Positions 1 through 7,563 are shown, counted from the stretch's first letter. The stretch: 8,708 nt of DNA from CAJQND01 sp051010055 (GCA_051010055.1 JBPCVY010000012.1:1-8708), one strand, 5' to 3'. The notes: generated from the letters alone by a model not told the origin. Made by a program: numbers and translations.

Positions 1-654
1 GGCATAGAGGTGGTGGTCGCCAGGGGAGCGGGCTGTTGCGGAGCGCTTACCCACCATATGGGCAAGGAAGAAGTGGCCCGGCGCCAGGCGCGGATAAATG
101 TTGATGCCTGGATGAGGGAAATTGAAGGCGAGGGACTGGACGCCATTATCATCAACACATCAGGCTGTGGCACAACGGTGAAAGATTATGCCCATATGCT
201 GGCTCATGATCCGGCCTATAGGGAGCGGGCAGAACGTATTGCCGCCATGACATCCGATATCAGCGAATATCTCTCACAAATCGGCTTGGGCGAGGCAGAA
301 GCCCCGCAAAAACTGAAGGTTGCCTATCATTCGGCCTGTTCCCTGCAACATGGCCAGCAGGTCAAAACTGAGCCGAAAGAACTGCTGCGCAAGGCCGGAT
401 TTGAGGTGGTTGAACCGGCGGAAGGCCATTTGTGCTGCGGTTCGGCCGGCACCTACAATATTCTGCAGCCTGAAATCGCCGCGCGCTTGCAAAAGCGGAA
501 AGTCAGAAACATTGAGGCAACGAAACCGGATGTCATTGCGGCAGGAAATATTGGCTGCATGACGCAAATCGGTAATGCAACCGGCATACCCATCGTGCAC
601 ACAGTGGAACTGCTGAACTGGGCAAGCGGTGGTAAAAAGCCGGATGGAATTTGA
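1..654 (+). CDS. glcF: Glycolate oxidase iron-sulfur subunit GlcF, C-terminal part (5' end off the window)
   Basis: GlcF is the iron-sulfur subunit of the GlcDEF glycolate dehydrogenase, which oxidises glycolate to glyoxylate and passes electrons to the respiratory chain. The frame is open from base 1, so this is the last 217 residues of a protein that is usually a little over 400. The N-terminal ferredoxin-like [4Fe-4S] domain lies outside the window. What is visible is the tandem cysteine-rich (CCG) region: a first CCG near residues 12-14 in GAGCCGALTHHMG, then NTSGCG, HSACSLQHGQ, the second CCG in GHLCCGSAGTYN (residues 145-147) and the final NIGCM. The HSACSLQHGQ and second-CCG signatures are typical of GlcF within the wider family that includes LutA and GlpC. 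The malate synthase gene 88 bp downstream, which uses the glyoxylate product, supports the call. LutA or another CCG protein is the alternative, but is less likely. Confidence 0.9.
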   Translation, partial: GIEVVVARGAGCCGALTHHMGKEEVARRQARINVDAWMREIEGEGLDAIIINTSGCGTTVKDYAHMLAHDPAYRERAERIAAMTSDISEYLSQIGLGEAEAPQKLKVAYHSACSLQHGQQVKTEPKELLRKAGFEVVEPAEGHLCCGSAGTYNILQPEIAARLQKRKVRNIEATKPDVIAAGNIGCMTQIGNATGIPIVHTVELLNWASGGKKPDGI

Positions 655-730
655 AAAAATGAGCGAAAGTCTTTAAAGGCTGCAGTGAATTGAATTGCTG
701 GGCCTTTCGGATCAAAAAATCAAGAAATGC

Positions 731-735
731 AGGAG
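731..735 (+). promoter_or_regulatory. Ribosome-binding site that fixes the glcB start
   Basis: AGGAG lies 7 nt before the ATG at 743. It decides between this ATG and the in-frame TTG at 695. The TTG would add 16 residues (MLGLSDQKIKKCRSVV) that do not resemble the malate synthase G N-terminus, and it has no comparable Shine-Dalgarno sequence. Confidence 0.75.
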
Positions 736-742
736 CGTCGTC

Positions 743-2911
743 ATGGCGGACATGATTAAACACGGACGGTTGCAGATTGCCAAAGATTTGTATGAATTTA
801 TGAACGCTGAAGCGCTCACTGGCACGACTGTGAAGGCGGACCATTTCTGGTCCACACTGGACGAAATCGTGCACGAGTTTTCACCACGCAACCGTGCGCT
901 GGTGAAAACCCGCCAGGATTTGCAGGACCGCATTGACGGCTGGCACAGGGAAAATCAGCCGATAGATTTTGCGGCCTATAAGGAGTTTCTTGCCGACATT
1001 GGCTATCTGGAGCCCGAGGGAGACGAATTTTCCGTCGCCACTGCAAATGTAGACCCGGAAATCGCCTCGGTTGCCGGGCCTCAGCTTGTGGTTCCGGTTA
1101 TGAATGCCCGCTTTGCGCTAAACGCTGCAAACGCACGTTGGGGCAGCCTTTATGACGCTCTTTATGGAACGGATGCAATTTCTGAAGATGATGGCGCTGA
1201 ACGGGCCGGCGGCTACAATGCTGTGCGCGGAGAAAAAGTCATTTCATGGGCGCGGAATTTTCTTGATGAAGCCTGCCCGCTGGACAGCGCACCTTGGGAA
1301 GAGGCCGGCTTTTTTACGATTGCTGATGACACTTTGGTTGTCTCCCTCACATCCGGTTCCAAAACCGGGCTGCTTGAACCCTCCCAGTTCGTTGGCTACC
1401 GGGGCGAGCCGGATGCGCCAAGCGCAATCTTGCTGAAAAACAACGGCCTCCATCTGGAAATCGTCATCGACAAGGAACACCCGATCGGCAAGGACGATAT
1501 TGCCCATATTGCTGATGTGATTCTGGAATCGGCAATGACCACGATTATGGACTGCGAAGATTCCATCGCCGCAGTGGACTCAGCGGACAAGGTTGTTGTT
1601 TACCGCAATTGGCTTGGCCTTATGAAAGGCGAACTTGAGGAATCCTTCCAGAAGGGCGGTTCAATGATGACCCGCCGCCTTAATCCGCCGCGTGAATACA
1701 CATCCATTGATGGCACGAACCTTACCATCAAGGCGCAAAGTCTGATGCTCGTGCGCAATGTCGGCCAGCTGATGACCATTGGCGCGGTGCTGGATGAGAA
1801 CGGCAACGAAATTCCCGAATGCATCCTCGATGCCATGTGCACCGGCGCTATCGCGCTCCATGATGTCGGAGCCAACGGGCGGTTTGCCAATTCGGCGGAA
1901 GGTTCGATCTATGTGGTGAACCCGAAAATGCACGGACCACACGAGGTCGCCTTCATCGACGACTTGTTTGCCAAGGTTGAAGATGCGCTCGGCCTTATCC
2001 GGCACACCATGAAAATGGGTATCATGGATGAGGAGCGCCGCACCACGGTGAACCTGAAAGAATGCATCAGGGCGGCCTCAAACCGGGTGATGTTCATCAA
2101 TACCGGTTTTCTGGACCGCACCGGTGATGAAATCCACACCGCCATGGAAGCAGGGCCCATGGTGCGCAAGACGGAAATGAAAGCGGAAAAGTGGATCAAC
2201 GCCTACGAAGACTGGAATGTGGACATCGGCCTTGAATGCGGACTGCAGGGCCATGCCCAAATCGGCAAGGGTATGTGGGCCATGCCCGATTTGATGGCAG
2301 CTATGCTGGAGCAGAAGATCGGCCATCCGCTTGCCGGCGCCAATTGCGCCTGGGTGCCTTCGCCAACAGCTGCCACCCTTCATGCCACCCACTATCACAA
2401 GGTCAACGTTGCTGAGCGCCAGGAGGAGCTGAAATCACGGCCTCGCGCGAGCCTGGATGATATTCTCACAATTCCTCTTGCGGACCGGCCAAATTGGGAC
2501 CCGGACACGGTTCAGGCAGAGCTCGACAATAATGCCCAGGGCATTCTGGGCTACGTGGTGCGATGGGTTGACCAGGGTATTGGCTGTTCAAAGGTGCCGG
2601 ACATTAACAATGTGGGGCTCATGGAAGACAGGGCCACCTTGAGGATATCTGCCCAGCATATCGCCAATTGGCTGCACCATGGCATTACCAACGAGGCGCA
2701 GGTCATGGAGACCATGAAGCGCATGGCGGGCGTGGTGGATGAACAAAATGCATCCGATCCCGCTTACACGCCGATGGCGCCGGAGTTCGATAAATCCATT
2801 GCTTTTGCAGCAGCGTGCGATCTCGTGTTTAAAGGCCGCGAGCAGCCTTCCGGCTACACAGAGCCCATATTGCACGCCCGCCGCATTGAGCTGAAAGCCC
2901 GTGAGGCATAA
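743..2911 (+). CDS. glcB: Malate synthase G
   Basis: This cytosolic enzyme condenses glyoxylate with acetyl-CoA and water to give malate and CoA. It serves glycolate use and the glyoxylate bypass. The product is 722 residues, the usual length of the monomeric G isoform (the A isoform is near 530). Key residues match the E. coli G enzyme: D270 and E272 in MDCEDS, R338 in LMLVRNVGQ, the Mg-binding pair E430 in MDEERRT and D458 in FLDRTGDE (E427 and D455 in E. coli), and the catalytic base D629 in LMEDRATLRIS (E. coli D631). GKGMWAMPDLM and WVPSPTAATLHA are further family signatures. The ATG at 743 is preferred to an upstream in-frame TTG because it has AGGAG at 7 nt and fits the family N-terminus. 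The gene follows glcF in the same direction, which fits glyoxylate production feeding straight into this reaction. No terminator is evident after it. No key residue is missing. Confidence 0.97.
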   Translation: MADMIKHGRLQIAKDLYEFMNAEALTGTTVKADHFWSTLDEIVHEFSPRNRALVKTRQDLQDRIDGWHRENQPIDFAAYKEFLADIGYLEPEGDEFSVATANVDPEIASVAGPQLVVPVMNARFALNAANARWGSLYDALYGTDAISEDDGAERAGGYNAVRGEKVISWARNFLDEACPLDSAPWEEAGFFTIADDTLVVSLTSGSKTGLLEPSQFVGYRGEPDAPSAILLKNNGLHLEIVIDKEHPIGKDDIAHIADVILESAMTTIMDCEDSIAAVDSADKVVVYRNWLGLMKGELEESFQKGGSMMTRRLNPPREYTSIDGTNLTIKAQSLMLVRNVGQLMTIGAVLDENGNEIPECILDAMCTGAIALHDVGANGRFANSAEGSIYVVNPKMHGPHEVAFIDDLFAKVEDALGLIRHTMKMGIMDEERRTTVNLKECIRAASNRVMFINTGFLDRTGDEIHTAMEAGPMVRKTEMKAEKWINAYEDWNVDIGLECGLQGHAQIGKGMWAMPDLMAAMLEQKIGHPLAGANCAWVPSPTAATLHATHYHKVNVAERQEELKSRPRASLDDILTIPLADRPNWDPDTVQAELDNNAQGILGYVVRWVDQGIGCSKVPDINNVGLMEDRATLRISAQHIANWLHHGITNEAQVMETMKRMAGVVDEQNASDPAYTPMAPEFDKSIAFAAACDLVFKGREQPSGYTEPILHARRIELKAREA

Positions 2912-2940
2912 AGCGCATCTAACCACTCTTGCCCGCACAC

Positions 2941-2988
2941 GGCCTATCCGGTAGAAACCGCTCACGATTACCCGGGACCGGATAGACC
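2941..2988. repeat. Inverted repeat in the hisS leader
   Basis: CTATCCGGT (2944-2952) and ACCGGATAG (2977-2985) form a perfect 9-bp inverted repeat around a 24-nt loop. After one C/A mismatch, two further G-C pairs extend it to 2941-2942 and 2987-2988. It ends 9 nt before the hisS ATG, where a Shine-Dalgarno sequence would be expected. No T-run follows it, so it is not an intrinsic terminator. It could be an RNA hairpin affecting hisS translation or a DNA operator; the sequence does not say which. Confidence 0.6.
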
Positions 2989-2997
2989 AAATAATCC

Positions 2998-4494
2998 ATG
3001 GCGAAGAAGAAAAAGACATTTAGGCCCAAGGCGCGTTTGCCCAAGGGCATGAGGGACGTGGATGCCCGCGAGATTCGTGCGCAAAAGCGCATGCTCGCCA
3101 TTATTGAGGATATCTATCAGGCTTATGGCTTCGAACCGGTTGAAACGCCCGCGTTCGAATATACCGACGCCTTGGGCAAATTCCTGCCTGACGCGGACCG
3201 GCCCAATGAGGGGGTTTTCTCCTTTCTGGACGAAGATGAGCAATGGCTGTCGTTACGCTACGACTTGACAGCGCCGCTGGCCCGCTATGTGGCTGAGAAT
3301 TATGACGCTCTTGCCAAACCCTACCGCAGCTACCGTTCCGGCTATGTTTACCGCAACGAAAAACCGGGCCCCGGCCGCTACCGCCAGTTCATGCAGTTTG
3401 ATGCAGATACCGTCGGCGCATCTGCGCCGGGTGCTGATGCGGAAATCTGCATGCTTGCCGCCGGCACCATGGAAGGGCTTGGCATAAGCCGGGGCGACTA
3501 CGTTATCCGCGTCAACAACCGCAAAATTCTCGATGGCGTTCTGGAATTGATCGGGATTTCAGGCGAGGACGAGAAATTCGAAGCCATGCGCCTGACGGTG
3601 CTGCGGGCCATCGACAAGCTCGACCGGCTTGGGGCAGAGGGCGTCCGCCTGCTCCTGGGCAAGGGCCGCAAGGATGAATCCGGTGATTTCACCGAAGGAG
3701 CAGGGCTCAGCGAAGACCAGATTTCTCAAGTTATGGCCTTTCTCGAAGCAGGCGCAGATGACAGGCAAACCTCGCTTGAACGGTTGGGCGCCATTGTGAA
3801 TGGCAGCGAGATTGGTGCAGAAGGTGTGGACGAGCTTTCACAAATGGCAGCCCTTTTTGATGCTGCGGGTTTTGGCGCGGACAGGATTGTCATCGACCCG
3901 GCGGTGGTACGCGGTCTTGGCTACTACACCGGCCCGGTCATGGAAGCTGAGTTGACCTTCAGCGCCGAAAACGAAGAAGGCGAAATTGCACGTTTCGGAT
4001 CGGTTGGCGGCGGCGGGCGTTACGACGATTTGGTTGCCCGCTTTAAGGGCATCGAAGTGCCGGCGACAGGCTTTTCCATCGGTGTCTCCCGCCTCATGAC
4101 AGCGCTTGATCATCTCGGCAAGCTGGAAGGGGCCCATGTGCTGGCGCCGGTGATCGTTCTGGTGATGGATCAGGAACGAAAAGCAGATTATGTGGCGATG
4201 GTTCAGGCCCTGCGCGATGCGGGCGTGCGTGCGGAAATGTATCTGGGCGCCTCAGGTATGCGCGCGCAAATGAAATATGCCGACAAACGCACATCCCCTT
4301 GCGTTGTCATACAAGGGGAAGATGAACGCGAAGCCGGTGAGGTGCAGATAAAGGATCTCATTGAGGGATCGAAGCTGTCTGAGGAAATTGAAGACAACAA
4401 AGAATGGCGCGAAGGGCGGCCTGCACAGTTTTCTGTGCCGGAAGCTGAACTTGTTGAGGCAGTAAAATCTGTCCTTGCCCGATACGAAGATTGA
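2998..4494 (+). CDS. hisS: Histidyl-tRNA synthetase, alphaproteobacterial divergent type
   Basis: This class II aminoacyl-tRNA synthetase attaches histidine to tRNA-His. It has 498 residues, longer than the roughly 424 of E. coli and typical of the alphaproteobacterial form. In order: a basic N-terminus (MAKKKK); motif 1 around GFEPVETPAFEYTDALGKF (44-62); motif 2 at residues 116-138 with loop RNEKPGPGRYRQF; the histidine-binding RGLGYYTG (305-312; R305 fits the catalytic arginine); GSVGGGGRYDDLV (334-346); motif 3 GFSIGVSRL (358-366); and a C-terminal anticodon-binding domain from about 383. The motif-2 loop lacks the R and Q of the E. coli ERPQKGR loop. RGLGYY has G where most HisRS have D or E. 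The ATG matches the family N-terminus, but no good Shine-Dalgarno is visible and the leader holds an inverted repeat. hisZ begins 6 nt after the stop, so the two genes are probably cotranscribed. Confidence 0.96.
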   Translation: MAKKKKTFRPKARLPKGMRDVDAREIRAQKRMLAIIEDIYQAYGFEPVETPAFEYTDALGKFLPDADRPNEGVFSFLDEDEQWLSLRYDLTAPLARYVAENYDALAKPYRSYRSGYVYRNEKPGPGRYRQFMQFDADTVGASAPGADAEICMLAAGTMEGLGISRGDYVIRVNNRKILDGVLELIGISGEDEKFEAMRLTVLRAIDKLDRLGAEGVRLLLGKGRKDESGDFTEGAGLSEDQISQVMAFLEAGADDRQTSLERLGAIVNGSEIGAEGVDELSQMAALFDAAGFGADRIVIDPAVVRGLGYYTGPVMEAELTFSAENEEGEIARFGSVGGGGRYDDLVARFKGIEVPATGFSIGVSRLMTALDHLGKLEGAHVLAPVIVLVMDQERKADYVAMVQALRDAGVRAEMYLGASGMRAQMKYADKRTSPCVVIQGEDEREAGEVQIKDLIEGSKLSEEIEDNKEWREGRPAQFSVPEAELVEAVKSVLARYED

Positions 4495-4500
4495 GTTTTC

Positions 4501-5646
4501 ATGCCGACGAAACCGCCAGAACTGCGCGCTGCCCTGGATGAACAAGACGCGGTGCTGACCGGGCTTTTCGAGGCCCGGGGCTATGCTTATGTGGCGCCTG
4601 ACATTCTGCAGCCTGCCGATGTGTTTTTGGACAGATCGGGCGAGGATTTGCGCACCAGAACCTATGTGTTTTCCGATCTTGAAGGCCATCAACTGTGCTT
4701 GCGGCCAGACATTACCATTCCGGTGTGCCGGCACTTTTTGGAATATGGCGGAGGCTCCGGTGAAGAGGCGCGGTACTGTTATGCCGGCCCCGTGTTCCGG
4801 TTCCAGCCTGGCGGTGATGCGGCCATAAAGCCGCGCGAGTTTGAGCAAGCCGGCATTGAACTGTTCGGCGCAACCGACCGGGAAAGGGCGGAAGCTGAAA
4901 CACTTGCCCTTGCCATTGAGGCGGTGGAGGCCGTTGGACTTTCCGGCTATTCGGTTCAGCTTGGCGATCTTGGCCTCTTTGATGCATTGCTGGCAGGCAT
5001 TGATATGCCAGGGCGTTGGCGGGCGCGTCTGCATCACCATTTCTGGCGCCCTCAAGCTTTTCGCGATTTGCTGGCCCGATTGACCGGAAGCAAACCAGAA
5101 ACACATCCCTTGGCTTCACGGCTTTCAGGTGAAGATGAAATTGAAGCATTGGAGTTGGTGGAGCGCGTTTTGCAGGACGAAGGCATACCCCTGGTGCCCG
5201 GGCGCACGGTTGAAGATATCGCACGCCGCCTACACGAAAGGGCAGCAGACCGCATTGAGCCGCCATTGCCGCGCGAAGCTGCAGAATTGATCGAAGCCTA
5301 CCTGGCGATCAACGGCTCGCCGCTTGATGCGCTTGATCAGGTGTCTGCGCTCAATCCGCCAGGGCCTGCGGTGGCGCGGGCCTGCGAGGCGCTGGCACGG
5401 CGCTGCGTACTGCTTTCAGAATACGGGGTTGACCCATCTGAACTGAAATTCTCCGCTGAATTCGGGCGCAACCTTGAATACTACACCGGCCATGTCTTCC
5501 AGATTGAAGTGCCGCACAAGGACCGCATGAAGCAGATTGTTGGTGGTGGCAGGTACGACAATCTCTTGTCTGACATTGGCGCGCCGGAGGCGGTTCCTGC
5601 GGTTGGCTTTGCCATTCACTCCGAACGTCTCGTGGGGGTTTTGTGA
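4501..5646 (+). CDS. hisZ: ATP phosphoribosyltransferase regulatory subunit HisZ
   Basis: HisZ is a paralogue of the HisRS catalytic domain that does not charge tRNA. It forms a hetero-octamer with short-form HisG and is needed for its activity and for histidine feedback. The 381 residues keep the HisRS fold signatures: RPDITIPVCR (68-77), a motif-2-like segment GPVFRFQPGGD (96-106) and EFEQAGIELFG (113-123), NLEYYTGHVFQIEV (324-337), VGGGRYDNLL (347-356) and a motif-3-like PAVGFAIHSERL (366-377). There is no anticodon-binding domain, and the motif-2 loop lacks the RNEKPGPGRYRQF pattern of the HisRS next door, which separates it from a second HisRS. It lies 6 nt after hisS and 1 nt before hisG. 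No clear Shine-Dalgarno precedes the ATG, so translation is probably coupled to hisS. The adjacent short HisG, which cannot work without HisZ, makes the call firm. Confidence 0.95.
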   Translation: MPTKPPELRAALDEQDAVLTGLFEARGYAYVAPDILQPADVFLDRSGEDLRTRTYVFSDLEGHQLCLRPDITIPVCRHFLEYGGGSGEEARYCYAGPVFRFQPGGDAAIKPREFEQAGIELFGATDRERAEAETLALAIEAVEAVGLSGYSVQLGDLGLFDALLAGIDMPGRWRARLHHHFWRPQAFRDLLARLTGSKPETHPLASRLSGEDEIEALELVERVLQDEGIPLVPGRTVEDIARRLHERAADRIEPPLPREAAELIEAYLAINGSPLDALDQVSALNPPGPAVARACEALARRCVLLSEYGVDPSELKFSAEFGRNLEYYTGHVFQIEVPHKDRMKQIVGGGRYDNLLSDIGAPEAVPAVGFAIHSERLVGVL

Positions 5647-5647
5647 T

Positions 5648-6334
5648 ATGGCCGGTAAGGTGAAAATAGCCATTCCCTCAAAGGGCCGGCTTATGGAAAA
5701 AGCCACTGGCATCCTTAACGATGCAGGGTTTGCAGTTGAACGCGCCGGCAATGACAGGGGATATCGCGGCAAGCTGTCGGGTATTGAGAATGTGGATGTG
5801 GAGTTTCTGTCCGCTTCAGAAATTGCCTCCCGGCTGCAAGATGGCTCTATCCAGGCGGGCATTACCGGTGAAGACCTGTTGCGCGAAACCATTCACGATT
5901 TCGATGATCGGGTTGATATCGCCAAACATCTCGGCTTTGGCCGTGCAGATGTTGTTGTTGCCGCGCCGGAATGCTGGCTTGATGTTCAAAACATGGCGGA
6001 CCTGGATGAAGTGTCTGTGGCCTACTATGGGGCTCACAAAAGACGCATGCGCGTGGCGACGAAATATCTGAATCTCACCCGGCGTTTTTTCGCCAGCAAG
6101 GGCGTTACCCGCTACCGCATTGTCGAAAGCCTGGGGGCAACGGAAGGCGCGCCCGCCGCCGGCACGGCGCAGGTAATCGTTGATATCACCTCGACCGGCT
6201 CAACCCTTCAGGCAAACCACCTCAGAATTCTTAATGATGGCGTCATCTTGAAATCGCAAGCCTGTTTGGCTGTGCTGAAGAACGACAAAGGGGCAAGCGA
6301 AGTTCTAAAGCCCTTGTTGGCCAAATTTGCTTAA
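5648..6334 (+). CDS. hisG: ATP phosphoribosyltransferase catalytic subunit, short form
   Basis: HisG catalyses the first step of histidine synthesis: ATP plus PRPP gives N1-(5-phosphoribosyl)-ATP and pyrophosphate, in the cytosol. At 228 residues it is the short form, lacking the C-terminal ACT-like regulatory domain of the roughly 300-residue long form, and so depends on HisZ, encoded just upstream. Visible signatures are KIAIPSKGRL (6-15) at the N-terminus, DVEFLSASEIASRL (50-63), GITGEDLL (71-78) and the PRPP-binding loop DITSTGSTL (179-187). The ATG at 5648 sits one base after the hisZ stop and gives the normal family N-terminus. The frame stays open back to 5537 inside hisZ, but that extension is spurious. 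A G-rich stretch at 5634-5638 within the end of hisZ may serve as the ribosome-binding site. No other his biosynthesis gene is present in the window. Confidence 0.96.
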   Translation: MAGKVKIAIPSKGRLMEKATGILNDAGFAVERAGNDRGYRGKLSGIENVDVEFLSASEIASRLQDGSIQAGITGEDLLRETIHDFDDRVDIAKHLGFGRADVVVAAPECWLDVQNMADLDEVSVAYYGAHKRRMRVATKYLNLTRRFFASKGVTRYRIVESLGATEGAPAAGTAQVIVDITSTGSTLQANHLRILNDGVILKSQACLAVLKNDKGASEVLKPLLAKFA

Positions 6335-6372
6335 GTGCCAGATGTCACGATTGTGAGTTTGAGTTTCCGTTT

Positions 6373-6378
6373 GAGGGG
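6373..6378 (+). promoter_or_regulatory. Ribosome-binding site supporting a TTG start
   Basis: GAGGGG lies 6 nt before the TTG at 6385 and 9 nt before the adjacent in-frame TTG at 6388. Either could be the start. No in-frame ATG occurs until residue 148, far inside the conserved-looking part of the protein, so a TTG start is the only reasonable choice here. Confidence 0.6.
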
Positions 6379-6384
6379 CTAGAT

Positions 6385-7563
6385 TTGTTGGCAAATTTGG
6401 GGGGAATTGCCGGATTGCTGCGCCAAGCTTTGAAATTTTTTGCGATTTTCTCTCTGCTTTGCGTTCCCGCTGGCGGGTCAAACTTCTCGCAATATCCAGG
6501 CTTTGCCAAATGGTATGCGCAGAATCCTCCCTCAGATGAATTCCCGTCTGCTTCGGACAATGCGCTGTTGGCCAAACACCGGCCAGTTGTGTTTCTGCCC
6601 AAGGGCCATGACGGACTTGCCGGATTTTATGAAGACTATATTGCCGGCGGGATATTGCGCGATGGCAGCGGAAAGATCATCTCACGCAACGTTACCCAGG
6701 ATGTTCTGAACGCTCACAAGAACAATCCCGGGGTGAAGTTTTCGCCTGCAAGGTTCACCCGGCCAAACCACTCGTCAGTTTTTGCACGCATTTCGCGGGT
6801 GAATACAAACTGGGCCGGACAGGAAATGGCGCTGACATTTCTTACATATCATCTGGTGTTCGCCCGCTCAGGGCTGCCGGGCGGATTGCTGGGCTGGCAG
6901 ATTCTGGCGCTTGGGGCCATCGGCAATCTCAAAGACTGGCACCAGCTTGATCACTATACGGCGGTTACGCTGATCCTAGATGGTGAAGAAAGCCCAATCG
7001 CGGTCATGTTCCAGCAGCATAACAATCTGCGCACGCACATTATCGGCGAAACCATTTCTCTGAACAGCGATATGCGCCCGGAGGTGGATGTGGCTATCGG
7101 TTCAAACGAATTGTTTCCCCATAGGGATGGGCGCACCAATTACCGCGCGGTTCCGTTTCCCACACCGCCGGCGATGCGTTATCTCATTGGTTCCGGCGGG
7201 CGGCCGTTCCTCACCGCTGACGATATCACCCACCCCCATGAGCGGGCAGAATATGAACTGAGGTTCGTTGCCCCCTCCGATGCGTTCTACACGTTCAAGG
7301 GCTATCTGGGGGAAAAGCGCCTGCTGCCAGGCCGCGACGGCCCGCCCGGAGCTGACTTCAACACCTTGCCAGATTTAAAGCCGCTCGATTTGCAAATGCT
7401 CTCTGGCTACTGGCGCGAGAAAAATCAGGGCGATATTTTCCGGCTGGAGCGGGCGCTGAAGAAAGAAAAATATTGGCTGGCATTTGCTGAAGCCCAGCGT
7501 GATGTGTTTTTCGCAAACGCTGCTTGTGCGCAGCGCTGGGGCGAAAACTGCGCGTTTGATTGA
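6385..7563 (+). CDS. Unrecognised exported protein (probably periplasmic)
   Basis: I do not recognise this 392-residue protein. The start is TTG at 6385 or 6388, behind GAGGGG. The N-terminus looks like a Sec signal peptide: basic R13 and K17, a hydrophobic core FFAIFSLLCV (18-27), and a likely cut after VPA (27-29). C26 is not in a proper lipobox. The mature part has only two cysteines, C381 and C389 near the C-terminus, which could form a disulfide. Distinctive stretches are HRPVVFLPKGH (65-75), FYEDYIAGGIL (81-91), DWHQLDHYTAVTLIL (184-198), MFQQHNNLRTH (208-218) and GYLGEKRLLPG (306-316). The many histidines and acidic residues would allow metal binding, but that is a guess. Residues 164-180 are fairly hydrophobic and could contact a membrane. 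The gene starts 50 nt after hisG with no terminator between, so it may be read from the his cluster. Base use matches its neighbours. Confidence 0.85.
   Translation: MLANLGGIAGLLRQALKFFAIFSLLCVPAGGSNFSQYPGFAKWYAQNPPSDEFPSASDNALLAKHRPVVFLPKGHDGLAGFYEDYIAGGILRDGSGKIISRNVTQDVLNAHKNNPGVKFSPARFTRPNHSSVFARISRVNTNWAGQEMALTFLTYHLVFARSGLPGGLLGWQILALGAIGNLKDWHQLDHYTAVTLILDGEESPIAVMFQQHNNLRTHIIGETISLNSDMRPEVDVAIGSNELFPHRDGRTNYRAVPFPTPPAMRYLIGSGGRPFLTADDITHPHERAEYELRFVAPSDAFYTFKGYLGEKRLLPGRDGPPGADFNTLPDLKPLDLQMLSGYWREKNQGDIFRLERALKKEKYWLAFAEAQRDVFFANAACAQRWGENCAFD

Noticed and set aside
675..707. Possible hairpin AAAGGC/GCCTTT between glcF and glcB
   Set aside because: The outer stem is only 6 bp, with an internal loop and 3 more pairs. 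No T-run follows on either strand, so it is too weak to call a terminator or regulator.
695..742. Longer malate synthase starting at TTG 695
   Set aside because: The extra 16 residues do not look like the family N-terminus. The ATG at 743 has AGGAG at 7 nt and gives the expected length.
2929..2957. Promoter-like TTGCCC, 17 nt, TAGAAA before hisS
   Set aside because: Both hexamers match the consensus poorly and such pairs occur by chance, so it is not annotated as a promoter.
4252..5106. 284-residue open frame on the minus strand
   Set aside because: It overlaps the end of hisS and much of hisZ, both certain genes. Its translation is a composition-driven shadow with no recognisable motif.
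5537..5647. Longer HisG starting inside hisZ
   Set aside because: The extension lies wholly within hisZ coding sequence in another frame. The ATG at 5648 gives the standard HisG N-terminus.
6454..6468. Lipobox around C26 of the unknown exported protein
   Set aside because: The residues before the cysteine are S-L-L. A lipobox needs a small residue (G, A or S) just before it, so a normal signal peptide is more likely.
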